From: Akkermansia muciniphila
GTDB taxonomy: Bacteria; Verrucomicrobiota; Verrucomicrobiia; Limisphaerales; SXTU01
DNA: 64,000 nt
Assembly: GCA_945874145.1 (NCBI GenBank)
Contig: CAMCFN010000009.1
Location: 1-64,000 of the forward strand
Reading direction: 5' to 3'
Shown: positions 27,980-39,585 of the stretch, piece after piece
How positions within the stretch are numbered: the first letter of the stretch is position 1
Layout of the letters: every line of letters begins with the position of its first letter
Notes under the pieces: model-generated
Seen by the model: the letters and a program-made list of their open reading frames with translations, nothing else
Told to the model about the DNA's origin: nothing
Databases searched by the model: none
Program-made: the position numbers and the translations under genes

Positions 27980-28702
27980 TTAATAATCCGCTTTCTTGAA
28001 GAAGTCCGCCCGTTTCGTCTCCGCGCTTGGTCCCCAAATCTTGATGCTCGTCACCATGCCAACGTCGTCGAAGGAGCCGAAGCCGATGTGGCCCTTCAAG
28101 AAATTCCTGTCCTCTGCGAGCATGATCGGCTTGGAGAAGTCGTCGAAGAAAACCTTGTAAGTGCCCGCCTTGGTGTCGCGCTCGGCGCGGATTTTGTGCC
28201 ACTCGCGCTCGCCCCAGGTGATGCCCTTGGTTGTTTCCTTCGCGAAGTTCTTCCTCGGCGCGTTGTTCACGATGAAGACATTGTGCGCGTTTGGGTCGGC
28301 GGCCACGGCGATGTGGTTGTAGTAGTAGCCCATCGGCCCGGTAAATCCGAAGAAGAGGCACATGTCCTGGTGGCCGTAGGGCTTCTTCGTCGAGAGCAGC
28401 TCGACCTCCAGCACGAAATCGCCAAACACCTTGTCCGCGATGAGCGCGATGTTCAGCGGCGAACGGTGCTCGGGCTTGTAGGCGCTCTGCTTGTGCAACT
28501 CCAGCGCGGGCTTGTCCTTCTCCTTCGCCAGCCGCCATGCAGATGGGTCGGTAAAGGCGAAGTCCTTAAGCGCATCGGGCTTGGTGAAGTCCTGCTCGTA
28601 AAGCAGCTTGTAGCCGGCGGGAAGCTTCGGCGCATCTGCGGCGCGAGTGGTGAGTGCGGCGGTCAGGGCAAGCGTGCCAATGAGGAGTTGTCGGATGTTC
28701 AT
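27980..28702 (-). CDS. Secreted DUF1080/LamG-like domain protein
   Basis: ORF 240 aa, signal peptide MNIRQLLIGTLALTAALTTRAADA, concanavalin-like C-terminus ITWGEREWHKIRAERDTKAGTYKVFFDD. Confidence 0.72.
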   Translation of the reverse strand: MNIRQLLIGTLALTAALTTRAADAPKLPAGYKLLYEQDFTKPDALKDFAFTDPSAWRLAKEKDKPALELHKQSAYKPEHRSPLNIALIADKVFGDFVLEVELLSTKKPYGHQDMCLFFGFTGPMGYYYNHIAVAADPNAHNVFIVNNAPRKNFAKETTKGITWGEREWHKIRAERDTKAGTYKVFFDDFSKPIMLAEDRNFLKGHIGFGSFDDVGMVTSIKIWGPSAETKRADFFKKADY

Positions 28703-28747
28703 AGGGTTGGAGATTGTTTGGGCTGCATCACACCAAGGACAAGGACT

Positions 28748-30220
28748 TCACTTCGCCTCGACGTGACTCGCCGCTGGGATGCGGTAGCGCTCTAGGATGC
28801 GCTTGGTCGCCTCATCCATCATGCCAGCGTCGAGAACGATGCGGCGGAGGTTGTCGCCACGCAGGAACTCAACGGTGTGGAAACCATCTTGCGGCTTTTG
28901 CAGCGCAGCCTGCACGTCCGCGAGGCGGCTGATCTTCTGGCCGTTGATGGCGTCCACCACGAGCAGACGCGCGTCCTGATAGCCGAGCACATAGGGGTCG
29001 GGCAGCACGCTGCTGAGGACCACCAAGCCGGAGCGCGTGGCACTGGGGGCCTCGCCCGCGAAATAAGTGAGGCGGAACGGAGCGCGGCGCTTCCAGTCAT
29101 CGCCGAAACCGCGCAGCAGAGGAATGTTCAGCGGTTGGAAGACGAGGCCGCCGGCGATGAGATACTCCGGAGCCTGATCGAAGGCTTGCTCCGCCAGCAG
29201 CTTCACAGAGTAGTCGAGCTTGGGCAGCCGGTAGTCCAAGTCCATCTGCGCGCCGTCCCGCCAGATTTTCAACTTCACCACGTCGGCGGCGAACTTCCGG
29301 CGCGAACCGAGGTTCTCGACGATGAGCTGCCCGTAGTCGGGATCCTTGTAATAGCCCTGGTTGTCCACGTCGAAGCCGTCCACGGAGAGAATCAGGTCGC
29401 GTGGCTTGAGGTTCGCTTCAAGGACAGGGGCCGCGGGCACATCAACCACCAGCGCGCCGCGTGGGTCGCCGGGGAGTTTCAAGAACTTGAAGGTCGAAGG
29501 ATTTTCCACCGGCGTCCAAGTGAACGGAAAGTAGCCGAGGCCGGGATACTTGCCGGCCTTGCGCGCGCTGAGAATCGGCTCGATGAAGGACGCGGGGAGG
29601 AACCGCGCATTATTGCCGCCCTGTCCGGTCGCGAGCCCGGCGACCTTGCCGTTCACCACCAACGGTTCGGCCCAACCCACGCCCTGCATCTCGGTGCTGG
29701 CTTCGAGTTGGAGGTGCTGGATGAACGAGAGGCGGGCGTCCTCGACGAGGAACTGATTGAATTCAGCCTTGCGCGATTCGAGGTTGCCGGAACGCCAGCG
29801 GACGATTTGCAGGCCCTCCTTGGGCAGCTTGCCGGTGGTGAAGGTCGCCGGTTTCAAGCCCTGCCAGAGCGTGGCGTCTGCTGCGGTGAGCACCGCGAGG
29901 TTGGCGTGATAGTCAATCCAAGTTACCTCGGCATTCCACCACTTGCCGCGCCCGCCCTTCTGCACGCGGACGAGCGTGCGGTCGGAAAGCTCCTCCGCCG
30001 TCGTGAGAATTTCCCGTGCACCGATGATGAGGCCGTTTTTCTGCACCGTGCGCGACTTGGGCGTCCACGGTTGGAAGACCTCGTAAGTCTTGCGTGTGAC
30101 TTCGAGATAAACGAGGGAGTTCTCCCAGTCGGAGGCGGCGGCGGCGGGCAACAGCGCCGTTGAGGCCAGCAGAAAAAAGGAAAGGAGCAGCAGGTGCATG
30201 GGGGAAAATCGCTTGGTCAT
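28748..30220 (-). CDS. Trypsin-like/PDZ protein, predicted catalytically dead (pseudoprotease)
   Basis: Start MTKRFSPMHLLLLSFFLLASTALLP at 30220. Regions equivalent to TNAHVV, DLALLEV and GNSGGP read TTAEEL, NLAVLTA and GVGWAEP. Confidence 0.78.
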   Translation of the reverse strand: MTKRFSPMHLLLLSFFLLASTALLPAAAASDWENSLVYLEVTRKTYEVFQPWTPKSRTVQKNGLIIGAREILTTAEELSDRTLVRVQKGGRGKWWNAEVTWIDYHANLAVLTAADATLWQGLKPATFTTGKLPKEGLQIVRWRSGNLESRKAEFNQFLVEDARLSFIQHLQLEASTEMQGVGWAEPLVVNGKVAGLATGQGGNNARFLPASFIEPILSARKAGKYPGLGYFPFTWTPVENPSTFKFLKLPGDPRGALVVDVPAAPVLEANLKPRDLILSVDGFDVDNQGYYKDPDYGQLIVENLGSRRKFAADVVKLKIWRDGAQMDLDYRLPKLDYSVKLLAEQAFDQAPEYLIAGGLVFQPLNIPLLRGFGDDWKRRAPFRLTYFAGEAPSATRSGLVVLSSVLPDPYVLGYQDARLLVVDAINGQKISRLADVQAALQKPQDGFHTVEFLRGDNLRRIVLDAGMMDEATKRILERYRIPAASHVEAK

Positions 30221-30251
30221 TGGTTGGGCGGGTTCTCGCGTGGCACCGCCT

Positions 30252-31703
30252 TCACAGCCGCCGGTCCCGCTGGATGCCATACGTCTTGAGAATGTTCGCG
30301 TTCGCCTTGTCGGCACTTTCACGTTCGAGGCACTCGAAGGTGTTCTTCGGCAGGAACTCAATGAAATGCTGGCCGTTGGTAGGTTGCTCAAACGCGCGAA
30401 TCACGTCCTCTAAGCGCTCGATGCGCACGCCGTTAATCTTGTCCACCAGTGCGCGGCCCCGGGTGCGCAGGTTCGCGTTCACTTCGTCAGCCAGCACCGT
30501 GGAGAGCACTATTGGTTCGGCGCGCACGGTCTTGGGCGATTCGTGGCGGCGGTAGAAAAGTTCATAGGTCAACTCGGCCCCAGCGGTGTCCGACCAGCCA
30601 CGCCCAAAGGTCTTCAAGTAATCGAGGCTCATCGGCGTGAAGACCAGCCCGGCATACACGAAGTAGCGTGGTGGCACATCGTATTGGTTGCCGAGCACCT
30701 TGTCGGTGGCGCTCACTTCCACGGGCACGGCGACGGTCTGCTCCTTGCCGTCGCGCCAGATTTTCAGCGGCATGCTCTGGCCGTGCTGCGCCTCCTGCAC
30801 CGCCATGGCCAGCGCCATGCGGTTGCCCTCATAAACGATGGACCCGTCACTGCCTACCGGGTAGCTGCCGACCTGCAAGACCACATCGTCAGGCCGCAGC
30901 ACCTTCTCGGCGGGCGTGCCGGGCACGATGGAATCCACGCGCACGCCCTTGTCGTTGTCGGGCAGCTTGAGCTTGCGGCGATAGGCGGCGTTTTGCAGCG
31001 GTGCGGTGCGGATGCCGGCACTGGGGAAGCCATCGTATTTGCCGTCCTGAATATCCTCGAGAAAGTGCTGAATGACCGGGGGCGGGATGAAGAAGCCAGC
31101 ATTTTCGAGGCCGGGCATGCCCTGAAACGCAACGCCGATGACCTTGTCGTCCTGAATCACCGGCCCGCCAGAGTTGCCGGGGTTGATGGCCGCATCGGTC
31201 TGCACACCAAGCAATGAGCGGTTGCCGATGTGCGCGTAGGTCTGCAACTCGATGCGCGAGACGACGCCGCGCGTGTAGGAAATCTGCTCACCGCCCGCCG
31301 GGTAGCCGTAGGTGACGACAGTGGAACGGACCTTCGGCAGCGTCCCAAACTCCAACGGATCGACGCCGTTGTAGAACTGAGAGTCTTCAACCTCCAGTAG
31401 CGCGAGGTCGCAGTCGTGGCCGACGAAGACGACGCGTGCGAGGTAGGGTCGTGGATCCTGGTAGCGCTTTACCATGAGCTGCCGCGCCCAGCTCACGACG
31501 TGGGCGTTGGTCATGATGCGGCGGCCCTTGATGATGAAGCCGGTGCCGCTGCTGCGGCGAAGTTGTTCAAACTTCCACGGCTCGTCCCAGTCCGCACCCT
31601 GGCTGAAGGTGAAAATTTGGACGACCGCTTTTTCTGGGTCCGCCGCGAGCGCGGCGAGGGAGGAAAGCGCGAGCGCCGTAAGCAGGCAGCAAATGGACTT
31701 CAT
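30252..31703 (-). CDS. DegP/HtrA-like trypsin-type serine protease with PDZ region
   Basis: Start MKSICCLLTALALSSLAALAADP at 31703; MTNAHVV, HDCDLALLEV, TDAAINPGNSGGPVI motifs. Confidence 0.88.
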   Translation of the reverse strand: MKSICCLLTALALSSLAALAADPEKAVVQIFTFSQGADWDEPWKFEQLRRSSGTGFIIKGRRIMTNAHVVSWARQLMVKRYQDPRPYLARVVFVGHDCDLALLEVEDSQFYNGVDPLEFGTLPKVRSTVVTYGYPAGGEQISYTRGVVSRIELQTYAHIGNRSLLGVQTDAAINPGNSGGPVIQDDKVIGVAFQGMPGLENAGFFIPPPVIQHFLEDIQDGKYDGFPSAGIRTAPLQNAAYRRKLKLPDNDKGVRVDSIVPGTPAEKVLRPDDVVLQVGSYPVGSDGSIVYEGNRMALAMAVQEAQHGQSMPLKIWRDGKEQTVAVPVEVSATDKVLGNQYDVPPRYFVYAGLVFTPMSLDYLKTFGRGWSDTAGAELTYELFYRRHESPKTVRAEPIVLSTVLADEVNANLRTRGRALVDKINGVRIERLEDVIRAFEQPTNGQHFIEFLPKNTFECLERESADKANANILKTYGIQRDRRL

Positions 31704-31861
31704 GGGCACGGCGCGAAAAGTGGCGGCGGGTGCGGGGAGGGTCAAGCACGGAGCGCGAACTTCCGTCCGCCGCAATACGATTCGACCGAAGGGATTCACC
31801 GTGCCCCAGAGCTCTCTCCATTAAGCCTGTAGCGGGCTGAAGTCAGCGCTCCACCGAGACT

Positions 31862-33355
31862 TCACCAGCCCAACTCGACAATGGCCGCGTGGATGGTGTC
31901 CAACAACCAACCGGGGGCGCAGCCGAGTAGAATCACCGCCGCTGCTAGCAGCACCACGACGGCATGAACGAGGAAAGGCACGGCCAGCGGGCGGGCGTTC
32001 GCGTCCGCTTCCACAACGAAGACCTGCTTCAACACTTGCAGGTAGTAGTAGAGCGAGACGCAGCTCATCGCGATGCCGAAGATGACGAGCCAGAGGAAGG
32101 GCAGGCTCTGCGCGTCATTCGTGAGCGCAGCGGCGAAGAGGTAGAACTTGCCGAAGAACCCAGCCAGCGGCGGGATGCCCGCGAGCGATAGGAGAAAAAC
32201 CATCAAACAGCCCGCCAGCACCGGAGCGCGGCGTGAGAGACCGGCAAAATCCTTGAGTTGGTCCCCGCCGGCTTGCGACTCAACCACGCCCAGCACACCA
32301 AACGCCCCAACGGTTGTGAGCGCGTAAGTCGTGACGTAGAAAATGAGCGACCCGAAGGCTTCGCCACCCAGCGCGAGGAAGCCGATGAGCATATAACCCG
32401 CGTGCGCGATAGCGGAATAGGCCAGCAGGCGGCGAACGCTGGTTTGGCGGATCGCCGCGAGGTTGCCAAGGAACATCGAGAGCGCGGCGATGATGGAGAT
32501 GAGCGGCATCCAGCCGCCCGTCGCCGTCTCATCATTGCCCCAGCCCAGTTGGCTGAAGCCGAGCAGCAACACCTTGGCGAAGACGAAGAAGCTCGCGACT
32601 TTCGAGCCGCTGGCGATGAACGCCGCGCTGGGCAGCGGCGCGCCCTGATAGGCATCCGGCGACCATAGGTGAAACGGCACGGCCGCGACCTTAAAGCCAA
32701 AGCCGATCACCACCATGACCAGCGCGACACTCAGCAGCGGATCTGCGCCAAGGGTGATGAGCTTCTGAGCAATCTTTGTAAGATTCGTGCTGCCGGACAG
32801 CCCGTAAAGCAGGCTGAAGCCGAACAGCAGGAACGCTGCGCTCATGCCACCGAAGAGGAAGTATTTCATAGCCGCCTCGGCGGACTGGCGGCTGGACTTG
32901 TCGAAGGCAACGAGGATGTAGAGCGACAGGCTGACCAGTTCCAGCGACGCGAAAATCATCAGCAAGTCCTCAGTGCTCGCGAGGAACATCATGCCGACGG
33001 TCGCCAGCAGCAGGAGGGCGAAATATTCGCCAACATGGCGCGTGAACTTGCAGTCCACGGAGAGCATCGCCGTCAGCACTGTGAGCAGCAGGATGACCGC
33101 CTTGACGGTTTCGTTCAGCGGGTCAATGACGAGCATTCCGCCATGCCAATTGCCTACCATCGGATTCATGAACATCCAACCCACCGCCCCGGCGCAGCCG
33201 AGGGTGGTCAGACCCGCCGCGATGCTCATGCGGTAGGAGCGCGGCGTATCCTGCAAGCCGATGAGGTCCACGGCCAGAATTAGCAGCGCCGTGCAAACGA
33301 CGATGACTTCCGGCGCGAGCACACTGAGGAGCTGGAGGTAATCGGCAGTGTTCAC
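31862..33355 (-). CDS. nuoN: NADH-quinone oxidoreductase subunit N
   Basis: ORF 497 aa, multi-TM proton-translocating antiporter family; end of nuo operon. Confidence 0.92.
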   Translation of the reverse strand: MNTADYLQLLSVLAPEVIVVCTALLILAVDLIGLQDTPRSYRMSIAAGLTTLGCAGAVGWMFMNPMVGNWHGGMLVIDPLNETVKAVILLLTVLTAMLSVDCKFTRHVGEYFALLLLATVGMMFLASTEDLLMIFASLELVSLSLYILVAFDKSSRQSAEAAMKYFLFGGMSAAFLLFGFSLLYGLSGSTNLTKIAQKLITLGADPLLSVALVMVVIGFGFKVAAVPFHLWSPDAYQGAPLPSAAFIASGSKVASFFVFAKVLLLGFSQLGWGNDETATGGWMPLISIIAALSMFLGNLAAIRQTSVRRLLAYSAIAHAGYMLIGFLALGGEAFGSLIFYVTTYALTTVGAFGVLGVVESQAGGDQLKDFAGLSRRAPVLAGCLMVFLLSLAGIPPLAGFFGKFYLFAAALTNDAQSLPFLWLVIFGIAMSCVSLYYYLQVLKQVFVVEADANARPLAVPFLVHAVVVLLAAAVILLGCAPGWLLDTIHAAIVELGW

Positions 33356-34842
33356 AGGCCCGCCACCTTTCTCAGCCCGTCGAAGAGGGGTGATTTGAAA
33401 CTGGGCGCAATGATGTCGAGGAGCAGCCGCGGGTGCAGGCCGATGATGAGCGTGCAGACAATCAGCAGCGCTGCGCCAAGGCGCTCCGGCACCGAGATGG
33501 GTTCCAGCGGATGGTCGTGCGCGTCGGATTCAGCCGGCGCCGGTTTGTCGGAGAAAAAAACCTGGGCGGCAGTCTTGAGCGTGTAAACCACGCCTATCAC
33601 GATGCCGACGCCCGCGACAATGGCGAGCTTCGGGAACGCCTGCCATGCGCCGATAAGCACCTGCAGCTCCGCGATGAAGCCGCTGAAGCCGGGCATGCCC
33701 ATGGAGGCGAAGCCCGCGATGACAAACGTCACCGCCGCGAAGGGCAACTTGCGGGCGAGGCTCATGCCTTCGAGCACGTCCAGTTCGCGCGTGTGCGCAC
33801 GGTCATAGACCATCCGGCCCACCACGCCGAACAGCAGCCCCGCGATGACGCCATGCGAGAACATCTGCAACACCGCGCCGCTCCAGCCGATTTCGTTCAG
33901 CGTCACAAGACCGAGCAGCACGAAGCCCATGTGGCTAACGCTCGAATAACCGATGACGAACTTGAAATCCTTCTGCACCAGCGCGACGAGCGCGCCATAC
34001 ACAATGCCCGTGACCGCCAGCGCAGCGAGTTCGTGCTGCCACATCTTGAGACCCTCGGGGAAAAGCGTCATCGCCACGCGCAGGCAGCCGTAAGCGCCGA
34101 GCTTCATCACCACGCCGGCCAGCAGCATCGAAGCGGCGGTCGGCGCGGCCGAGTGGCCGGTCGGCGCCCAAGTGTGGAAAGGCCACATGCCGGCGAGAAT
34201 CGCGAAGCCCACGAACACCAGCGGGAAGGCCCAGCGCTGAAACTCCGGTGCGAAGGAATGTTGTGCGAGCGTCTGCAAATCGAAGCTCGCGAGGCCGGAC
34301 ACAGCGTAGGCCGCGAGCATTCCGATGAGCACCATGCCGCTGCCGATGAACGAGTAGAGCGCCAGCTTCATCGCGGCGTAGTCGCGCCGGGTCGAACCCC
34401 AGATGGCGATGAGGAAGTATTTCGGGACGATGGCGATTTCGTAGAACACGAAGAGCAGAAAGAGGTCGAGGCTCAGGAACACACCATACACCCCGCCGAT
34501 AAGCGCGAAGAAGAAGGCGAAGAACTCGTTGGTGCGGTGCTCGATGTTCCATGAGAAGAGCACGCCCGCCAGCGCCGCGATGCCGGTGAGCAGCACGAGC
34601 GTTACGCTGATGCCGTCCGCTGCGAGCGAGAAGTCAATGCCCAGCGCCGGAATCCAGCGGACGTTCGTGATGATTTCGAGGCCGTTCTCTGGCTTGAACT
34701 GCACCGCGCCCATCAAGCCGCAGAGCAGTCCGGCCAGCGCCGTGCCGAGCGCCACCGCCCGCGTCGCGCGCGGGTTGGCGCGCGGCGTCAGCAGGCACGC
34801 GAGCGCGCCAGCGAAGGAGAGGTAAATGGTCCAGGCGAGCAT
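33352..34842 (-). CDS. nuoM: NADH-quinone oxidoreductase subunit M (second copy, NuoM2)
   Basis: ORF 496 aa; LLFVFYEIAIVPKYFLIAIWG, MWPFHTWAPTGHSAAPTAASMLLAGVVMKLGAYG; 4-bp overlap with nuoN. Confidence 0.92.
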   Translation of the reverse strand: MLAWTIYLSFAGALACLLTPRANPRATRAVALGTALAGLLCGLMGAVQFKPENGLEIITNVRWIPALGIDFSLAADGISVTLVLLTGIAALAGVLFSWNIEHRTNEFFAFFFALIGGVYGVFLSLDLFLLFVFYEIAIVPKYFLIAIWGSTRRDYAAMKLALYSFIGSGMVLIGMLAAYAVSGLASFDLQTLAQHSFAPEFQRWAFPLVFVGFAILAGMWPFHTWAPTGHSAAPTAASMLLAGVVMKLGAYGCLRVAMTLFPEGLKMWQHELAALAVTGIVYGALVALVQKDFKFVIGYSSVSHMGFVLLGLVTLNEIGWSGAVLQMFSHGVIAGLLFGVVGRMVYDRAHTRELDVLEGMSLARKLPFAAVTFVIAGFASMGMPGFSGFIAELQVLIGAWQAFPKLAIVAGVGIVIGVVYTLKTAAQVFFSDKPAPAESDAHDHPLEPISVPERLGAALLIVCTLIIGLHPRLLLDIIAPSFKSPLFDGLRKVAGL

Positions 34843-34845
34843 GGC

Positions 34846-36386
34846 TCAGAAGGGCAACTGCCGCACCCAGTGCGCGACGGTCGGGTTGATAACTGCGATG
34901 ATGAACTGCGGCCACACGCCGAGCACGAACATCAGCAGCGTCGCGGGGAAGACCACCGCGCCCTCGTTGTAGGTCAGGTCGGCGAAGCCCGCCCACTTCT
35001 CGTTGAGCGGGCCGCACCAGACCTTCTGGATGAGGGTCAGGATGAAGATGGCGGTGACGAGCAGGCCCGGCAGCACGAGCACCGCCGCCCACGGCACGAG
35101 CGGGAAGACGCCCTTGAAGATGAGGAACTCGCCGATGAAGCCGTTCAAGCCGGGCAAGCCCAGCGATGAGAACAGCGCGAGGCCCATCAGCCCGCAGAAA
35201 ACCGGCGCGACCTTGCGCAAGCCGCCGAAGTCGTCGAGGCCGCGCGCGCCTTCGCTGCGGTCTTCAAGGAAGGCGACGAAGCAGAAGAGCAGGCTCGCGG
35301 TGATGCCGTGGTTGAACATCTGGAGCACCACGCCGTTGAGCGCCGCCGTGCGGTCGAGCGCGGTGCCGGTGGCGCTCGCCGCCGCGAAGACGCCGAGCAG
35401 ACAGTAGCCGAGGTGGTTGATGGACGAGTAGGCGAGGATGCGCTTGAGGTCGCGTTGCGCGAGCGCGGCGAAGGCGGAGAGGACGATGGTCGCGACCGCC
35501 AGCCAGAGCAGCGGCGTGAGCAGGGCCTGCATCGGCTCGGGGAAAATCGGCAGCAGCAGCCGCACGAAGCCATACACGCCGAGCTTGGACATCACGCCGG
35601 TCAGCGCCATCGAGACGGGCGTGGGCGCTTCCGCGTAGGTCAGCGGCAGCCAAGTGTGGAAGGGCCACAGCGGCACCTTCACCGCGAAGCCCAGCAGCGC
35701 GCCGATGAACAAGACGAGATACGCCTTGCCCGCGCCCCAACCGAGCCACGCGAACTTCGCCTCGACCGCCGGGCCGAGGGCCTTGGTGCGCGCCAGTTCG
35801 GCGAGCTTGAGGAAATCGAACGTGCCGGTGGCGAGGAACAGCGCGAGGAACGCCAGCAGCAGCGCGATGCTGCCCACCATCGTGTAAACGAAGAACTGGA
35901 GCGCCGCCTCCGACCGCTGCGGGCCGCCCCAGAGCTTGATGAGGAAGAAGGCGGGGATGAGGCTGAGTTCCCAGAACAGGAACCAGTGGAAGAAGTTCAG
36001 CGCCGTGAACGCGCCGAATAGGCCGCCTTGCAGGAAGAGGAAGAGGCCGCAGTAGAGCGGGACGTTCTCCTGAATCTTGTCCGAGGCCAGCACCGCCATC
36101 GGGATGACGAGCGCGGCGAGCATCAGCATCACCAGCCCGAGGCCGTCGAGGCCGACGTGATACTCGATGCCGAGCGTGGGAATCCAAACGTGCCGCTCCG
36201 AGAACTGCATTCCGCCTTCGGCGGGATTGGTGTTAACCCACAGCGCGGCCACCAGCGCCAGCGCGAGGATGTTGACCGCCAGCGTGAGTCCGCGCGCGAG
36301 TTGCCGGCGCTCGCGGTCCACGCCGAAGACGAGCGCGGCCCCTACCAGCGGCAGGAAGGTCAGAATCGAGATGAGCGGCAGGCCGT

Positions 36387-36399
<13 letters not shown>
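34846..36399 (-). CDS. nuoM: NADH-quinone oxidoreductase subunit M (first copy, NuoM1)
   Basis: ORF 517 aa; FHWFLFWELSLIPAFFLIKLWGG, GFAVKVPLWPFHTWLPLTYAEAPTPVSMALTGVMSKLGVYG. Confidence 0.93.
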
Positions 36400-38485
<2,086 letters not shown>

Positions 38486-38489
<4 letters not shown>

Positions 38490-38797
38490 CCCTTCATCTC
38501 CTCCACCTTGTCCACGTTCGCGGTGCGGAAGTGGCGGTAAATCGTGATGATGAGCGCCAGGCCGACAGCGGCTTCGGCGGCGGCGATGGCGATGCTAAAC
38601 AGCGCGAACATCAGGCCGGTCTGCGTCTCCGGCGTCTCGCTGAAGCGCCAGAAGGCGATGAAGTTCAGGTTCGCGGAGTTGAGCATCAGTTCGATGCCGA
38701 TGAGCACCATGATGGCATTGCGCCGCGTTAGCGCGCCCGCGAGGCCGATGCAGAAGAGCAGCGCGGAGACCGTGAGGTAGCACCAAAGCGGGCTCAT
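38486..38797 (-). CDS. nuoK: NADH-quinone oxidoreductase subunit K
   Basis: ORF 103 aa; GALTRRNAIMVLIGIELMLNSANLNFIAF. Confidence 0.95.
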
Positions 38798-38832
38798 GCT
38801 GGTCTCCTTTCGGTCGCGGAGAGAGGATAGAA

Positions 38833-38887
38833 GATAGAGGATAGAAGGTAGCGAAGGCGGGCCACGGAGGCGGCTCTATCCTCTATC
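38833..38887. repeat. Intergenic inverted repeat (13-bp perfect arms) between nuoK and nuoJ
   Basis: GATAGAGGATAGA (38833-38845) / TCTATCCTCTATC (38875-38887). Confidence 0.75.
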
Positions 38888-38909
38888 TGCTCTCTTCTAT
38901 TCTCTCGCT

Positions 38910-39404
38910 TCATTTTCCCTCCTTCTCGCGCATCGCGATGATGACCGCGCCGAGCATCGCAGCCGTGAGCAGCAAGGCCATGACTTCCAGCGGGAGGACG
39001 TAATCGGTCATCAGCTTCTGGCCGAGCGTCTTGACGGAGACTTCGGGGGCCGGGGCGGCGATGCGCTTGCCCACAGGGCTGGCGAGGACGGCGAGGGCCA
39101 TCGTGAGGAACGCACCCACCGCCACTGAGATGCCAACCCACGGGGTGACGGTGGACGGCTCGTCCTTCGGCTCCGTGCTGCGCGTGAGCAGGATAGCGAA
39201 GACGATGAGAATCGAGACCGCGCCGACATAGACGAGGATTTGCGTGAGGCCGACAAACTCGGCGTTGAGCTGAAGATAAAGCCCGGCCAGGCCCGCGAAC
39301 GTCAGCACCAAGCTCAGCGCGCAATGCACCATGTTCCGCAGCGACATCGCCGCGACGGCGCTGCCGACAGTCAGACCGGCGATGATGGCGAAGGGCAAAG
39401 TCAT
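38910..39404 (-). CDS. nuoJ: NADH-quinone oxidoreductase subunit J
   Basis: Internal ATG (39404) gives MTLPFAIIAGLTVGSAVAAMSLRNMVHCALSLVLTFAGLAGLYLQLNAEFVGLTQILVYVGAVSILIVFAILLT. Confidence 0.93.
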   Translation of the reverse strand: MTLPFAIIAGLTVGSAVAAMSLRNMVHCALSLVLTFAGLAGLYLQLNAEFVGLTQILVYVGAVSILIVFAILLTRSTEPKDEPSTVTPWVGISVAVGAFLTMALAVLASPVGKRIAAPAPEVSVKTLGQKLMTDYVLPLEVMALLLTAAMLGAVIIAMREKEGK

Positions 39405-39405
39405 G

Positions 39406-39585
39406 CGGAAACCACAAATGAACACGAATGAACACGAATCAGAGCACAGACTTGAGTCCGCTTCGACGAAAGCAGGGAAGCAGCACTGGAAAATTCGGAC
39501 GCGTCTGGACTGGGGACGTTGAAGCGGGCTGAAGCCCGCGCTCCGTTCCATTCGTGTCTGTGCGTGTTCATTCGTGGTTAAGAAT
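39406..39585. repeat. Intergenic element between nuoJ and nuoH flanked by imperfect inverted repeats (AACCACAAATGAACACGAATG...ATTCGTGTCTGTGCGTGTTCATTCGTGGTT)
   Basis: Left end accacaaatgaacacgaatgaacacgaat near 39411; right end near 39549-39581 is its approximate reverse complement; contains agcgggctgaagcccgcgctcc. Confidence 0.6.

Noticed and set aside
27936-28538. N-terminal third of track ORF 26976..28538 (-)
   Set aside because: Out-of-frame overlap with the DUF1080-like gene; the acetamidase/formamidase starts at the internal ATG 27935.
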